This document shows positions 63,931-64,000 of a stretch of 64,000 nucleotides of DNA, in pieces. The stretch is from Desulfosporosinus nitroreducens (lineage in GTDB: Bacteria; Bacillota; Desulfitobacteriia; Desulfitobacteriales; Desulfitobacteriaceae). The notes beneath the pieces were generated by a model that ran no database searches, was not told where the DNA came from, and saw only the letters and a list, made by a program, of their open reading frames with translations. Numbering within the stretch: position 1 is the first letter of the stretch; each line of letters begins with the position of its first letter. Location: positions 62,001 to 126,000 of the forward strand of contig NZ_JAMHFY010000004.1 in assembly GCF_023897015.1 (NCBI RefSeq), read 5' to 3'. Both the position numbers and the translations under genes were made by a program.

Positions 63931-64000
63931 TTACTCTACTAACATTTCCTTGATAGTACATTTCACATTGAGTATTGCAGCAGCCTCCAAAACTCCGATT
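63931..64000 (-). CDS. Possible C-terminus of a gene at the right edge
   Basis: On the minus strand the last bases read GVLEAAAILNVKCTIKEMLVE followed by TAA. It looks protein-like, but only about 22 codons are visible. Confidence 0.3.
   Translation of the reverse strand, partial: IGVLEAAAILNVKCTIKEMLVE

Overview
The window looks like chromosomal DNA of an anaerobic, endospore-forming, low-to-mid GC Firmicute of the Desulfosporosinus/Desulfitobacterium (Peptococcaceae) type. The evidence is Spo0B and Spo0E-like proteins, a T-box before leuS, an aldehyde:ferredoxin oxidoreductase, non-pyrrolysine MttB methyltransferases with a corrinoid protein, and strong purine-rich ribosome binding sites. 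The assignment is inferred from gene content; no 16S gene is present.

Layout. (1) 1-9.5 kb: a partial lipoprotein with a cell-wall-binding (CWB2) tail, leuS behind a leucine T-box, rsfS, yqeK, a small RRM protein and nadD, then a sensor kinase and a REC-GGDEF diguanylate cyclase. (2) 9.5-20.9 kb: accessory region with an ABC-F gene relic, an AOR-family oxidoreductase, a YhhN protein, two ABC-F ATPases around a 51-aa basic protein, a heptad-repeat coiled-coil protein, a cysteine desulfidase-family protein, a Spo0E-like protein, a decayed RelE toxin/antitoxin pair and a thiamine-binding protein. (3) 21-38 kb: a catabolic cluster on the minus strand. It holds hutI, a B12-type reactivation-like protein, hutU, a corrinoid protein, two MttB-family methyltransferases, an Fe-S protein, an OpuC-type betaine ABC transporter, a sigma-54 activator and an orphan molybdenum-hydroxylase FAD subunit. 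(4) 38.4-39.7 kb: a protein made of three fused RidA domains. (5) 40-46 kb: yhbY, an efflux permease and adaptor, obgE, spo0B, rpmA, prp and rplU with an L21 leader. (6) 46-64 kb: PutP, a Fic protein, secreted and membrane proteins, a LuxR-type regulator, a PHP tyrosine phosphatase, amt-glnB, CheV, a CWB2/LRR surface protein, a lipoprotein and a small XRE regulator with palindromic operators.

How it fits together. The order rplU-prp-rpmA-spo0B-obgE-yhbY ... nadD-yqeK-rsfS-leuS, all on the minus strand, is a usual Firmicute block; here about 33 kb of accessory DNA lies between yhbY and nadD. Within that DNA the betaine transporter, methyltransferases and corrinoid protein look like one uptake-and-demethylation system. 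Two good -24/-12 (sigma-54) promoter matches, at 30338-30355 and 35515-35531, link it to the adjacent sigma-54 activator.

Most unusual items: the single-chain triple RidA protein, the sigma-54 betaine/histidine catabolic cluster with its nested tandem-repeat arrays, a 216-bp GC-rich element with 16-bp terminal inverted repeats, tandem terminators inside the amt leader, a structured leader before the LuxR-type regulator, and several gene relics (ABC-F, RelE/antitoxin, IS200 transposase, CWB2). No rRNA, tRNA or CRISPR array was seen.
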